Assembly (NCBI RefSeq): GCF_000236805.1
Contig: NZ_AGFX01000009.1
Coordinates: 62,001 to 126,000, forward strand
DNA length: 64,000 nucleotides
Source: Paenibacillus peoriae KCTC 3763
GTDB lineage: Bacteria; Bacillota; Bacilli; Paenibacillales; Paenibacillaceae
Direction: 5' to 3'
The position numbers and the translations under genes are program-made. The notes below the pieces were generated by a model, which did not search any database, was not told where the DNA came from, and was given only the letters and a program-made list of their open reading frames with translations. Positions 8,657 through 17,758 of this stretch are shown here, piece after piece (position 1 is the stretch's first letter; each line of letters opens with the position of its first letter).

Positions 8657-9961
8657 CTACTCCAACTCACCTGAAAATTGATACAACCATTCATCGATAC
8701 TGTGGTCAGGTACATTTAAAGCACGGTAGGTCGCTAGAACATCCGGGTATCCTCCTACGTCATCCTGACTATCAATTATCTTTCCTCGACCAGCCAGAAA
8801 ATCGGAGATAATTCGTTGATCTGTTGCATCCCGGTCCTTCGGCCTTGCTCCTGCATGCTCAGTGACTTCCTTTACTACTTCCGAGGCAGCTAGTGCTTTA
8901 AGTCCTTCAACCCAAACAGGTGGATTGTCAAGTTCCTTGATTCCGCCAAAAGTCAGCGGGACTGACTTGCCATTACGGTCATAAGCAAGATTATCTTTGA
9001 GATAAGCCCAGCCGCTTTTACTGTTCGTTCCGACAATTCCTAACCCATTAATCGTATCTACTCCATGCCGCATGTAATTCCCGACGATACTGACTTTAGG
9101 GCCTTCCGGATTGATCCCCGTATCCGCCCATTCCCTCTCTACGAATCCGAGCCGAATAGCCCATTTTCCCGGATTATAAATGACATTGTTAGCAATTACA
9201 CCCGTCGTGAAAGCTTTGAACCATGGATTACGTTCCATGTTATGAGCATAAAGATTTCCGATGACTGCCACATCCTGGACGTAATCATGAACGAGCGTGC
9301 CCATGGAATGGGGACCCTTCTCATGAACGGAATTATACAGGCCCTCGGCGATAATACTATTGCTGAGTGTTACACGGTGGGTAGTTGCCTTGGTTCCACT
9401 GGTACGAGGACCTGAGAAGGACATGTTCTCATCTACTCCCCAGGCAAAAGAGCAATGGTCAATGACAATGTTATAAGCGGAGGCTCCGTAAGTGGACACA
9501 TCTGGCTCAAAGCCTGCACCTGGAGTGCTGCCGCCGTCGCCCATCCGAAACCGGACATGCTGCATCAACACATCATGCGTTCTGATTTGCAAACCTCCCT
9601 GGATGAATGTAATGCCAGGGGAGGGGGCCGTCTGGCCTGCGATGGTCACGTAGGGCTCTTTCAGATCAAGACGTTCCTTTTTTAGATTGATGACACCACC
9701 GACTTCAAATACAATAATCCGCGGTCCTTTGGTTTTTAATGCCGCACGAAATGAGCCTGGGCCGTCATTGTTCAGATTGGTCACCTTGATTATCTTCCCG
9801 CCCCGGCCTGCTGGAGTGTCAGTCCCGTATCCCACGGCTCCCGGAAACACCGGCTGGGCTCCAGCTTGACCAGCTGTTACAGACCCCATCATCCATACCC
9901 ACAACAACAACATACATAAGCCCGCTTTCCATCCTTGCTGCAAACATCTTCGTACATCCAT
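8657..9961 (-). CDS. Secreted pectate lyase family protein (right-handed beta-helix)
   Basis: 434 residues. A signal peptide is evident (basic start, then LCMLLLWVWMMGSVTAGQAGA). The mature part opens with FPGAVGYGTDTPAGRGGKI and continues with VTNLNNDGPGSFRAAL, the usual beginning of polysaccharide lyase family 1-like beta-helices. VTIAGQTAPSPG and IVIDHCSFAWGVDENMS follow, the second carrying the acidic Ca2+-binding region. It should cleave de-esterified pectin outside the cell by beta-elimination. GGAGG lies about 10 nt before the ATG. It stands alone, on the opposite strand from azlCD. Signs of use: plant cell-wall attack, consistent with the xylan island. Confidence 0.88.
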   Translation of the reverse strand: MDVRRCLQQGWKAGLCMLLLWVWMMGSVTAGQAGAQPVFPGAVGYGTDTPAGRGGKIIKVTNLNNDGPGSFRAALKTKGPRIIVFEVGGVINLKKERLDLKEPYVTIAGQTAPSPGITFIQGGLQIRTHDVLMQHVRFRMGDGGSTPGAGFEPDVSTYGASAYNIVIDHCSFAWGVDENMSFSGPRTSGTKATTHRVTLSNSIIAEGLYNSVHEKGPHSMGTLVHDYVQDVAVIGNLYAHNMERNPWFKAFTTGVIANNVIYNPGKWAIRLGFVEREWADTGINPEGPKVSIVGNYMRHGVDTINGLGIVGTNSKSGWAYLKDNLAYDRNGKSVPLTFGGIKELDNPPVWVEGLKALAASEVVKEVTEHAGARPKDRDATDQRIISDFLAGRGKIIDSQDDVGGYPDVLATYRALNVPDHSIDEWLYQFSGELE

Positions 9962-10135
9962 CTAGAATATTCCTCCTTTGTTTTCCATGTTAAATATAGT
10001 ATATATATATCCTAATATAACTTTTTCTGAGAGTAGTTCCAACTATTTTAGAGAAAAAAATTGTGAATTAGCCACTATTGTGTCGATTTTGAGTTTTATG
10101 CATTCACCTTTGAGTTTAAAACAACATAGAGCACC

Positions 10136-10155
10136 ACTGACATATAGATGTCAGT
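10136..10155. promoter_or_regulatory. Perfect inverted repeat ACTGACAT-N4-ATGTCAGT
   Basis: An 8+8 perfect inverted repeat at the 5' edge of the WYL relic. The same ACTGACA...TGTCAGT word is rebuilt in the hairpin at the 3' edge of the relic (10455-10490). This could be the operator of the lost regulator or a trace of the event that truncated it. Confidence 0.45.
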
Positions 10156-10467
10156 AGTACGGATGAGAAATTTGAAATCCCGATTGGCTTTGACCTTCAC
10201 AACTATCGACCGCCAGATGATCGTAATATCCGAGTTCGCGCACTTTTTAATGCCAACATTGCTGATAAAGTGAAAGAAGCGAATAACTACTACATGGAAG
10301 ATGCTGAATTACTTTCTAATGGCTTCTATGTCAATTTCCGTGTCCGCCAACCTGAAGAATTACTACAATGGATACTTGGCTGGGGTGCAGATGTTGTTAT
10401 CGTCGAACCAGAATCATTCAAGAAACGTGTGAAAGAAGAAATTCAAAAGATGATAGAACGCTACTGA
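10141..10467 (+). pseudogene. C-terminal relic of a WYL-domain (YafY-type) regulator
   Basis: An open frame of about 108 codons without a proper start encodes only the tail of a WYL regulator. The typical ending is clear: FYVNFRVRQPEELLQWILGW, GADVVIVEPESFKKRVKEE, stop. The helix-turn-helix and the WYL core are missing, and the frame opens directly after a stop inside the upstream inverted repeat. A complete paralogue of the same superfamily is at 27051-28013. Confidence 0.65.
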
Positions 10468-10490
10468 CATACTGTTGTCAGTAGCGTTCT
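10455..10490 (+). terminator. 15-bp perfect hairpin over the WYL relic stop codon
   Basis: AGAACGCTACTGACA pairs perfectly with TGTCAGTAGCGTTCT over a 6-nt loop. The TGA stop of the relic lies in the left arm. The following tract is T/A-rich rather than a pure T run, so terminator function is likely but not certain. Confidence 0.55.
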
Positions 10491-10531
10491 TATATATTTA
10501 GGTAGGCAAAATGAGGGAGGAGGTCAAGAAA

Positions 10532-11071
10532 ATGATCGACGGGGCACCTGATGCTGCACTCTTTGAGAAAGATATAACGTGTTCTAATCAAGAGCGTTAT
10601 TGGATCGGCGTAGTTTCTGCATCCCACGTCAGCTATGCAGTGGATGAGGGGATTGCACAGACTTGCCATGGTAAAGCTGGTTCACTCCGAAGAATGCGAT
10701 CAGGGGACTGGCTCATCTATTACTCACCACGCACAGAAATGAAGGGAGGGGAGACCCTACAAGCATTTACAGCGATTGGCTGGGCCATAGACAATGTTGT
10801 CTATCGATATAAAATAAGCGACGATTTTATTCCACATCGTCGGAATATGAGTTATTTGCCTTGCAGGATCGTAAAAATCGCCGGTCTGTTAGACAAGTTG
10901 ACGTTCACCAGAATGGAGCAGAATTGGGGATATCCATTTCGCTTCGGGCAATTCGAAATTAATCGGAAGGACTTTCTAACTATAGCGAATGAGATGTTGG
11001 GGAGTAGCTATGAAGAAACTGTTAAAGAAGAATCACTGATCTTTTATAAACAATTAGAATTCAATTGGTGA
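10532..11071 (+). CDS. EVE domain-containing protein (UPF0310 type)
   Basis: 179 residues from the ATG at 10532, which has a near-perfect AGGAGG 8 nt upstream; a start at 10511 would lack this. The EVE fold is recognisable: RYWIGVVSASHVSYAVDEG, ICHGKAGSLRRM-like segment (QTCHGKAGSLRRMRSGDWLI), YYSPRTEMKGGE and FTAIGWAIDN. EVE/PUA-like proteins bind modified bases or nucleotides; a physiological role for this small stand-alone class is not established. The N-terminal 20 residues are an extension compared with relatives I know, which begin near NQERYW. It sits alone downstream of the WYL relic. Confidence 0.8.
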   Translation: MIDGAPDAALFEKDITCSNQERYWIGVVSASHVSYAVDEGIAQTCHGKAGSLRRMRSGDWLIYYSPRTEMKGGETLQAFTAIGWAIDNVVYRYKISDDFIPHRRNMSYLPCRIVKIAGLLDKLTFTRMEQNWGYPFRFGQFEINRKDFLTIANEMLGSSYEETVKEESLIFYKQLEFNW

Positions 11072-11171
11072 AGTATTTCCGCTTGGATGTTGTGAGGAAA
11101 TTATTCTCTCATTTATACTTCTATGCTTCGCGAAAACTGAGAAACATTTTTAATATTGGGAGGTAATCATT

Positions 11172-11828
11172 TTGAAAACCGTGTTATATATTACTGCTCA
11201 TCCACTTGCTCAACATGCTTCGTACAGCTTGACTGTCGGTAAGGAGTTTATCGATACCTATCGTGAAGCGCACCCAGAGGAAGAAGTCATCCATCTCGAC
11301 TTGTTCCAAATGGATGTTCCGCCAGTAGATGCCGATATACTTAACGCAAGATATAAACTATTTCAATGGAGAAAAGCTGACTCCAACACTCCGTTCGACC
11401 AGTTGCTGTCTGATGCCGAGCGAATAAAGCTTGCCCAGATAGATGAACTCTGTGATCAATTCATTGCAGCGGATAAATATATCTTTGCTTCGCCGATGTG
11501 GAACCTCACGATTCCGCATGTGTTGCTTAATTATACGAATTGCTTAGTTATCCCAGGCAAGACATACCGTTATACGGAGACCGGCCCTGTGGGACTTCTA
11601 ACTGGCAAGAAGGCGATTCATATCCAAGCTAGCGGCGGAGTCTACTCAGAAGGTCCTGCCTCGTCCTTGGAGTGTGGGAACAGTTACTTACGCACAATCA
11701 TGCAGTTCATCGGAGTCACTGATGTCCAGAGCATTTTCATTGAGGGAATGGCCGAAATGCCTGATCGAGCTGAAGCCATTAAGGAAGAGGCTATCGCGAA
11801 AGCAAGAGAAGCTGCAAAACAATTTTAA
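11172..11828 (+). CDS. FMN-dependent NADH:quinone oxidoreductase / azoreductase (AzoR-like), copy 1
   Basis: 218 residues beginning at TTG with GGGAGGT about 6 nt upstream. The flavodoxin-2 fold is clear: VLYITAHPLAQHASYSLTVG (phosphate loop for FMN), FASPMWNLTIPHVLLNY (the PMWN flavin loop) and IHIQASGGVYSEGP. These enzymes reduce quinones and azo dyes by two electrons using NADH, protecting against thiol/quinone stress. A paralogue with the same motifs is at 50902-51537. No regulator is adjacent; the gene lies in its own transcription unit. Confidence 0.88.
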   Translation: MKTVLYITAHPLAQHASYSLTVGKEFIDTYREAHPEEEVIHLDLFQMDVPPVDADILNARYKLFQWRKADSNTPFDQLLSDAERIKLAQIDELCDQFIAADKYIFASPMWNLTIPHVLLNYTNCLVIPGKTYRYTETGPVGLLTGKKAIHIQASGGVYSEGPASSLECGNSYLRTIMQFIGVTDVQSIFIEGMAEMPDRAEAIKEEAIAKAREAAKQF

Positions 11829-11951
11829 TTCATGATTTTGATTGCAATGAATCTGTGGCCTTTCTAACAGGATAAGGCTGCAGATTCATTGCACTATCAT
11901 GTCCTATTTGTGATACCCGATTCGCTGCCTTGGGTGCCGAAGGCTTCGCAT

Positions 11952-12035
11952 TTAACCTCCTCCGGCGCTTGTCCTGGCTGCCAAGGAACAGGCGAGGTTC
12001 AGCAAGTGAACGAACCAGACTTTTTTGGAGGACAT
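11952..12035 (-). pseudogene. N-terminal relic of a second short-chain dehydrogenase
   Basis: Forty nucleotides downstream of the SDR gene, a strong AGGGGAG precedes an ATG at 12035. The product begins MSSKKVWFV, the standard start of an SDR (KVWFVTGAS...), but the glycine-rich loop never appears and the frame stops after 27 codons. I read this as a truncated operon partner. Between it and 11829 I see no other gene. Confidence 0.35.
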
Positions 12036-12075
12036 TTGAATCTCCCCTGCTATGACGACGTCCTTGAATTTGCAG

Positions 12076-12834
12076 TTAGAGTGACTGTCCGCCCGAGACC
12101 TCTATGCGCTGGGCATTGATCCAGCGATTCTCGTTGGAAAGCAACGAAGCGATAGCCTCTCCAACATCGTCGGGTTGACCGACACGACCGAGAGCCGTTG
12201 TTGAAGCCACATATTTGTTCACCTCAGGATTATCGCGGAGCGCGCCGCCGCTGAAATCAGTAGCTATGGCTCCAGGGGCAATGGTGTTGACAGCGATTCC
12301 GCGCGTTCCCAGCTCTTTCGCCATATAGCGAGTGAGGATCTCGATCGCACCTTTCATGGATGCGTAGGCACCGCTTTCTGGAATAGTAAAGCGCGTAAGA
12401 CCTGAGGAGATGTTCACAATTCGGCCGCCATCATGGATAAGCGGTAGGAGCTTCTGTGTGAGAAAGAACACTCCTTTGAAGTGAACTTCGTAAAGCTTGT
12501 CCAGTTCTTCCTCAGTCGTCTTCTCGAATGCATTGCGATGCGAGGTGCCAGCGTTATTTACGAGGTAATTGAATCGGTCGGCTCCCAGTTCTTTGAGTGC
12601 GTTGACTACGTTTTGTACAAAGGAGTCAAATGTACTGACTTTACCGGTATCTAACTGCAAAGCAATGGCCTTGCGACCCATATCGCGTGCTAAAGAGACT
12701 ACTTTTTCAGCTTCTCCCTGATTGTAATGGTATGTGAAAATCGAATCAACGCCGCGACTTGCAAGGCTTAAAACTGTGCTTCGTCCCATACCGCGGCTTC
12801 CACCTGTAACAATTGCAATCTTTGTGTTGGTCAT
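12076..12834 (-). CDS. Short-chain dehydrogenase/reductase (classical SDR)
   Basis: 252 residues, the usual length of a classical SDR. NAD(P)-binding TGGSRGMGRS at about residues 10-19, LVNNAGTS, the catalytic Ser in VNISSG and the Tyr/Lys pair in YASMK are all present, as is the C-terminal GQPDDVGEAIASLLSNE and VSGGQSL. The substrate is an alcohol or carbonyl that cannot be read. AAGGAGAG lies before the ATG. It is transcribed divergently from a MerR regulator. Its promoter has the 19-bp spacer typical of MerR control, and operators lie at both genes. Confidence 0.9.
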   Translation of the reverse strand: MTNTKIAIVTGGSRGMGRSTVLSLASRGVDSIFTYHYNQGEAEKVVSLARDMGRKAIALQLDTGKVSTFDSFVQNVVNALKELGADRFNYLVNNAGTSHRNAFEKTTEEELDKLYEVHFKGVFFLTQKLLPLIHDGGRIVNISSGLTRFTIPESGAYASMKGAIEILTRYMAKELGTRGIAVNTIAPGAIATDFSGGALRDNPEVNKYVASTTALGRVGQPDDVGEAIASLLSNENRWINAQRIEVSGGQSL

Positions 12835-12900
12835 CGTGTATTCTCTCCTTTGTTTGGATTACCAGACAATCTAACTACCTGCTTGATATTACAATTCAAA

Positions 12901-12931
12901 AGTTTACAACTTAAAGTTAAGTTTAAGTCAA
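12901..12931 (-). promoter_or_regulatory. MerR-type promoter with embedded operator for the SDR gene
   Basis: On the minus strand TTGACT and TAAACT are separated by exactly 19 bp, the over-long spacer typical of MerR-activated promoters. The spacer contains the inverted repeat ACTTAAA-N6-TTTAAGT (12909-12928). The same word recurs in front of the merR gene. This is seen directly; binding by the neighbouring MerR protein is inferred. Confidence 0.75.
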
Positions 12932-13083
12932 GCAAAATGTATAAGCTTGATTTCGGTCAACAATTACCGGTATCACGTGAAGAAAAGTACCCATAAATTG
13001 GGCCGTTTAGTCTCACCTGTTTTAATCTCCCCATTTCCCAAACCGATAGACAACTATTTTGGTGTGAGTTATGATAATACATA

Positions 13084-13101
13084 CTTGAAGTTAACTTTAA
13101 G
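13084..13101 (+). promoter_or_regulatory. Second MerR operator, upstream of the merR gene
   Basis: CTTGAAGTTAACTTTAAG is an 18-bp near-perfect palindrome centred on GTTAAC, 13 bp before the MerR start. It resembles the operator in the SDR promoter and probably mediates autoregulation. Confidence 0.65.
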
Positions 13102-13114
13102 TTGAGGTGAAAAA

Positions 13115-13492
13115 ATGTATACAATTGGAGAAGTTGAGTCAATAGCCGGTATAAATGCGTCAACCCTCCGTTTTTATGAAAAAGAAGGAATTCTCTTTAA
13201 TATTGAGCGTAATGAAGGTGGGCGAAGAATTTACACAGAAGAGCAAGTGACTTGGTTAAAGTTTGTTCTTGCTCTAAAAAATACAGGAATGACTATTGAG
13301 GATATAAAAAGCTATCTGAATATGATTGTGGATGGGGAAGAAAAGTTGGTGGAAAGGAGAGAGTTTCTTGCTCGGCACAAAGAAAAAGTAGAGAAGCAAA
13401 TTGCAGAGACGCATTCATATCTCGAACGAATCACCCAAAAAATTTCCTTTTATGATGCAAAATATCTAAAGAAAAACTATCTGGATCTTTGA
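13115..13492 (+). CDS. MerR-family regulator (small, SDR-linked)
   Basis: 125 residues. YTIGEVESIAGINASTLRFYEKEGIL is the MerR winged helix, GGRRIYTEEQVTWLKFVLAL continues it, and the C-terminal half (EKLVERREFLARHKEKVEKQIAETHSYLERI... in parts) is a dimerising coiled coil. There is no sizeable ligand domain and no cysteine pattern for metals. GAGGTG lies 6 nt before the ATG. It is divergent from the SDR gene and the two share matching operators; the arrangement resembles AdhR-type aldehyde or electrophile sensors, which is an analogy only. Confidence 0.87.
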   Translation: MYTIGEVESIAGINASTLRFYEKEGILFNIERNEGGRRIYTEEQVTWLKFVLALKNTGMTIEDIKSYLNMIVDGEEKLVERREFLARHKEKVEKQIAETHSYLERITQKISFYDAKYLKKNYLDL

Positions 13493-13730
13493 TTTTTGCG
13501 GCTGTTCTAATACACCACTTTCAACAGTTTGGTTTGAGAGAATCTGCTTCCTCCAACAACCATGACGAAGAATCTTACAGCAAACGTGCTTAATAGGTTA
13601 CATGGGGAGGAATGACTGTTCGTAGTTTTCTAATGCGTGTCTTGGCTGCTTCAGGATCAGATCGAAACAAAGAAACATGACCATCAAGCTTCTGTGATAG
13701 GTCAACTAATGGATCAGGTTAGTTGAACAA

Positions 13731-13771
13731 GAAAGATAAAAGCATTTTATATAGAATGCTTTTTATCTTTC
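13731..13771. terminator. Bidirectional hairpin at the end of the YczE-like gene
   Basis: GAAAGATAAAAGCATT pairs with AATGCTTTTTATCTTTC; the stop of the YczE-like gene lies inside. A second short inverted repeat, TCAACTAA/TTAGTTGA, lies at about 13703-13726. The 13493-13730 gap holds no convincing gene. Confidence 0.65.
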
Positions 13772-14412
13772 TCATGATTTGGTGATGTAGCAGAGTGTGT
13801 TAATATGCGGTCTAGTACTTTTTCAGTAAATGGCATAAAGCAATTGAGTATTAGTCCCCCTAAACAAACGGTTAACAAAGTTCCAACGCCAATGGGTCCA
13901 TTTAAAATCACTGCTATTATCAAGAATATGAGGTAGATGAATGTTCTCGAAAAAAATAGATTTGTTCTAGTTAATTCTTGTATGATTATTGTTAATCGAT
14001 CGACTGGAATGGGTGCAAAATTTGTCTGTAAATATGTTGCAGTTCCTAATCCTACAACAACTAAACCAATTCCAAAACAAACAACTTTGCTGTACCATAG
14101 TTCAGGTGTTATCAAATTGTGCAATAAAAAAAGCCACATATCAATACCAATACCCGTTATAAATGCTGTTAATAACCCCAAAACTTCTGGTCTTTGTCTT
14201 TTTAAAAGTGAATTACAACATATCAATATTATAGCTATTATTATTTCCCAGCTTCCCACAGTAAGTCCCACATTTATGGACAGTCCAACCAAAAGTGCAT
14301 CAAAAGGTGAAGTCCCAAGGTCTGATTGTATAGTGAGCGAAATACCAAGGGATAATATAAAAATTCCTAATATAAAAAAAACATATTTCACTTTACTCGA
14401 CCTCTTTATCAT
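13747..14412 (-). CDS. YczE/YyaS/YitT-family membrane protein
   Basis: 221 residues with about five hydrophobic helices. The start VKYVFFILGIFILSLGISLTI followed by QSDLGTSPFDALLVGLSINVGLTVGSWEI is the family signature. The mid-protein repeat IGLVVVGLGTATYLQTNFAPIPVDRL echoes the first half, as expected for the internal duplication of these proteins. Function is not known; some members are thought to transport or sense small molecules. It diverges from a MarR regulator across matched operator boxes, so it may be an efflux component. Base composition here is distinctly AT-rich. Confidence 0.8.
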   Translation of the reverse strand: MIKRSSKVKYVFFILGIFILSLGISLTIQSDLGTSPFDALLVGLSINVGLTVGSWEIIIAIILICCNSLLKRQRPEVLGLLTAFITGIGIDMWLFLLHNLITPELWYSKVVCFGIGLVVVGLGTATYLQTNFAPIPVDRLTIIIQELTRTNLFFSRTFIYLIFLIIAVILNGPIGVGTLLTVCLGGLILNCFMPFTEKVLDRILTHSATSPNHEKDKKHSI

Positions 14413-14418
14413 ATTTTA

Positions 14419-14479
14419 TGTTGCAAACGCAACAAAATTAGGGTAAATTTAATATATAGTATTTTTATTGCATTTGCAA
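14419..14479. promoter_or_regulatory. Two TTGC-N4-GCAA boxes between YczE-like gene and MarR gene
   Basis: TGTTGCAAACGCAACA (14419-14434) and TTGCATTTGCAA (14468-14479) are two copies of an inverted repeat TTGC-N4-GCAA, one near each gene. This is the expected layout for a MarR dimer that represses itself and its divergent target. Confidence 0.65.
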
Positions 14480-14504
14480 CAAAATGGCTGCAAAGGAGTT
14501 AATT

Positions 14505-15502
<998 letters not shown>

Positions 15503-15516
15503 GTTTAAAATGTTTT

Positions 15517-15641
15517 CGAGGATTCCGCGATGTAATATCGGCTGGTCCGAGAGAAAACTCACAGTCGTCGTACTGTGCTACTGAGGGATAAAAGTCTGGG
15601 AGAAAAACTGCTGTATGCAGTATTAATCTCAGGCTTTTTTT
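15517..15641 (+). promoter_or_regulatory. Guanidine-I (ykkC) riboswitch with terminator, decayed and orphan
   Basis: The conserved ykkC landmarks occur in order: GGATTCCGC, GGCTGGTCCGAGAGA, then GAGGGATAAAAG and CTGGGAGA. The expression platform follows directly: AGTCTGGGA (15593-15601) pairs with TCTCAGGCT, enclosing a small ACTGC/GCAGT hairpin, then seven T residues. In the known class, guanidine binding prevents the terminator and switches on guanidine exporters or carboxylases. Two conserved positions look altered (GGTTCCG to GATTCCG; the ACGG before GAGGG is shortened). No exporter follows; only an aldo/keto-reductase relic and an alcohol dehydrogenase do. Confidence 0.75.
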
Positions 15642-15901
15642 ATTGCTGCTTAATTCATACTACATTTGCAGTGGAAAGACGCAGCTTCGATCTACTCTGT
15701 ACATCGGAGGTCACCAGACTTTCTGAAAGATAATAGACAAATTTCAAACATCGTTTCATTAATAAACAAAATGCACTCATCTGACAATTGTTTGATTTCT
15801 GTACTTGTTTATAATTATAAATGCGAGTTCATTAATTTAATATATCCATTATTGGGTTAATGTTTATTATCTCAACAAAAGGAGGGAAAAGGGAGAGGGA
15901 G

Positions 15902-16110
15902 ATGCTTCCGCTTTGCCGCGAAGATGGAATCGATGTTAGCCCATGGAGTCCACTTGCAAAAGAACGGCTAACCTGACATAGGAATGAAAAGACCGCACGT
16001 TACAGAGATAGACGAAGCCAGGCAAAGAATGGCAAACCCTCATCTGGAGGATATAGTTGCGGTTTTGTCGCTGAAACTGGGTCTGGGCGAAGTACGAGCC
16101 TAGAGGATCT
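15902..16110 (+). pseudogene. Aldo/keto reductase relic
   Basis: After a GGAGGG-rich leader, the frame reads MLPLCREDGIDVSPWSPLAK and then ERLT, matching the segment near the C-terminal third of aldo/keto reductases (LCREEGIGVIPWSPLARG). It stops at 15974; the following sequence reads on in part but with further disruptions. No catalytic Tyr/Lys region is left. Between the riboswitch and this relic (15642-15901) I see no convincing gene; a 64-codon frame at 15666 has no usable ribosome-binding site. Confidence 0.45.
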
Positions 16111-16169
16111 TATGTACTGCATAAGTATACGGAATTTAATCTTTTAATAGTGAAGGAGCAAAAGAAATC

Positions 16170-17210
16170 ATGTGTAAAACTCATGTTCTAAGTGTCCCAA
16201 GTCCAAAAGCGTTATTTGAAAAGACTACTATTGAACGGAGAGAACTGCGTCCGGATGATGTCTTGATCGACATTAAGTTTTCTGGAATTTGCCACTCCGA
16301 CATTCATTATGCACACGATGAATGGGGAGGAGGTATATTCCCGATGGTTCCCGGTCACGAAATTGTCGGTGTCGTTACAGCAATTGGACCGCAAGTTACG
16401 AAATTTACCGTTGGAGATCGCGTTGGCGTTGGTTGCTTTGTTAACTCCTGTGGGGAATGCGAATATTGCCTCAATGGCGAAGAACAATTTTGTACGAAGG
16501 GCTATGTAGCAACTTATAATGCAATAGATTACGATGGCACTCCAACTTATGGCGGCTATAGCCAGAAAATTGTGGTCAAAGAAAGGTTCGTAGTCCGAAT
16601 TCCTGACGCTTTGGAATTGGATGTGGCAAGCCCGCTATTATGTGCCGGTATCACCACCTATTCTCCTTTGAAAAAATGGAACGCGGGTCCCGGCAAGCAG
16701 GTTGCTATTGTTGGAATGGGAGGGCTTGGTCACGTGGCAGTTCAGTTCGCGCATGCCCTAGGTGCAGAAGTAACGGTCTTGAGTCAGTCTTTGAGTAAAA
16801 AGGATGAAGCTTTGAGTATGGGCGCGGATCATTATTTCGCAACAAGCGACCCGGATACCTTTACCCAGCTCACAAATCGTTTCGACCTCATCTTAAACAC
16901 AGTGTCTGCAAACCTAAAGGTTGATGCGTATTTATCATTGCTCCGCGTAGATGGAACATTAGTTAATCTTGGTGTTTCAAGCCAACCAGATGAATATCAT
17001 GTATTTTCACTCATCACGCAGCGTCGAAGTATTTCCGGATCGATCGTCGGTGGCATTCGGGAGACACAAGAGATGCTCGATTTCTCCGCTAAAAACGGTA
17101 TTGCTCCTAAGATCGAGGTTATTCGCGCCGACCAAGTGGACGAAGCGCATGAACGTATACTCCGCAACGATGTAAGGTATCGATTCGTTATTGATATGTC
17201 AACCTTGTAA
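16170..17210 (+). CDS. Zinc-dependent NAD(P)-alcohol dehydrogenase (CAD/YahK type)
   Basis: 346 residues. Catalytic-zinc ligands are in [15 protein letters not shown] and PGHEIVG; the structural zinc site is [15 protein letters not shown]. The Rossmann loop [21 protein letters not shown] is intact, and the C-terminal [19 protein letters not shown] is typical of the cinnamyl-alcohol-dehydrogenase-like group that reduces aldehydes with NADPH. AAGGAGC lies upstream of the ATG. It follows the aldo/keto-reductase relic and ends in a strong hairpin. The nearest riboswitch is more than 500 nt upstream, so guanidine control of this gene is unlikely. Confidence 0.9.
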   Translation: MCKTHVLSVPSPKALFEKTTIERRELRPDDVLIDIKFSGICHSDIHYAHDEWGGGIFPMVPGHEIVGVVTAIGPQVTKFTVGDRVGVGCFVNSCGECEYCLNGEEQFCTKGYVATYNAIDYDGTPTYGGYSQKIVVKERFVVRIPDALELDVASPLLCAGITTYSPLKKWNAGPGKQVAIVGMGGLGHVAVQFAHALGAEVTVLSQSLSKKDEALSMGADHYFATSDPDTFTQLTNRFDLILNTVSANLKVDAYLSLLRVDGTLVNLGVSSQPDEYHVFSLITQRRSISGSIVGGIRETQEMLDFSAKNGIAPKIEVIRADQVDEAHERILRNDVRYRFVIDMSTL

Positions 17211-17224
17211 TTATATAAGAGCAG

Positions 17225-17254
17225 AGGGCCAACCATTTTTAAATGGTTGGCCCT
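17225..17254 (+). terminator. Strong hairpin after alcohol dehydrogenase gene
   Basis: AGGGCCAACCATTT pairs with AAATGGTTGGCCCT. No T tract follows, so it may act as an mRNA 3' stabiliser or a weak terminator, backed up by the one at 17361. Confidence 0.6.
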
Positions 17255-17360
17255 ATCAGCAAGCAGACCGGTCCATACCGCGCCAGGGGACACTACTTTA
17301 TGACTTCGAGAATTGGTGGCCCATGCGGGCATAGATCCAAGGTCAATATATACGCTTAAG

Positions 17361-17386
17361 AAGCCGCCATTTTGGCGGCTTTCTTT
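17361..17386 (+). terminator. Rho-independent terminator, repeat of the one at 4992
   Basis: AAGCCGCCA pairs with TGGCGGCTT and is followed by TTCTTTG. The 40-nt flank ATATACGC(A/T)TAAGAAG is shared with the terminator at 4992-5018, differing at about four positions. Confidence 0.75.
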
Positions 17387-17536
17387 GTTATCGGGCAAGT
17401 TATTGTCAAACACTTTTCCGACAGATAAACAAATATATCAGCTTGTTATCAACTAGCGAGCAGCATCAGCAACAAAAGATAAAGCCGATGGTTGTTTATT
17501 TGTAAATTTATGTATGTAATTCCTAAAAGGGAATAA

Positions 17537-17703
17537 CTCCTTGCCCTTTAGGACGATGTGACGAGGGGTCATAATCTATAAAATCAAAGAAGTCAAAGAA
17601 ATACATGATGAACAGGAGGCGATTAGCCAAAGTCAACAGATCAGAATATTGAACATCGACGCAAAAAGCATTGTGGATGAATCAGAAGATTTATGGAAAA
17701 AAT
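17537..17703 (+). other. Unidentified relic; 5' part repeated at 19461
   Basis: The 24-mer at 17537-17560 recurs at 19461-19484 with two differences, and both are followed by AATCTATAA then an IYxIK-like frame. Here the frame reads IYKIKEVKEIHDEQEAISQ and continues to a stop near 17703. No start codon with a ribosome-binding site precedes it. I cannot name the parent gene. The rest of 17387-17758 holds nothing I can support. Confidence 0.35.
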
Positions 17704-17758
17704 AGAAAATTAAATAGATAACTTTCATAAAAGGCACCCTAAGAAAGGAAGATACATC

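Noticed and set aside
15666-15860. 64-codon ORF directly after the guanidine riboswitch, possible exporter
   Set aside because: No hydrophobic helices typical of SMR proteins, no ribosome-binding site and no recognisable similarity.
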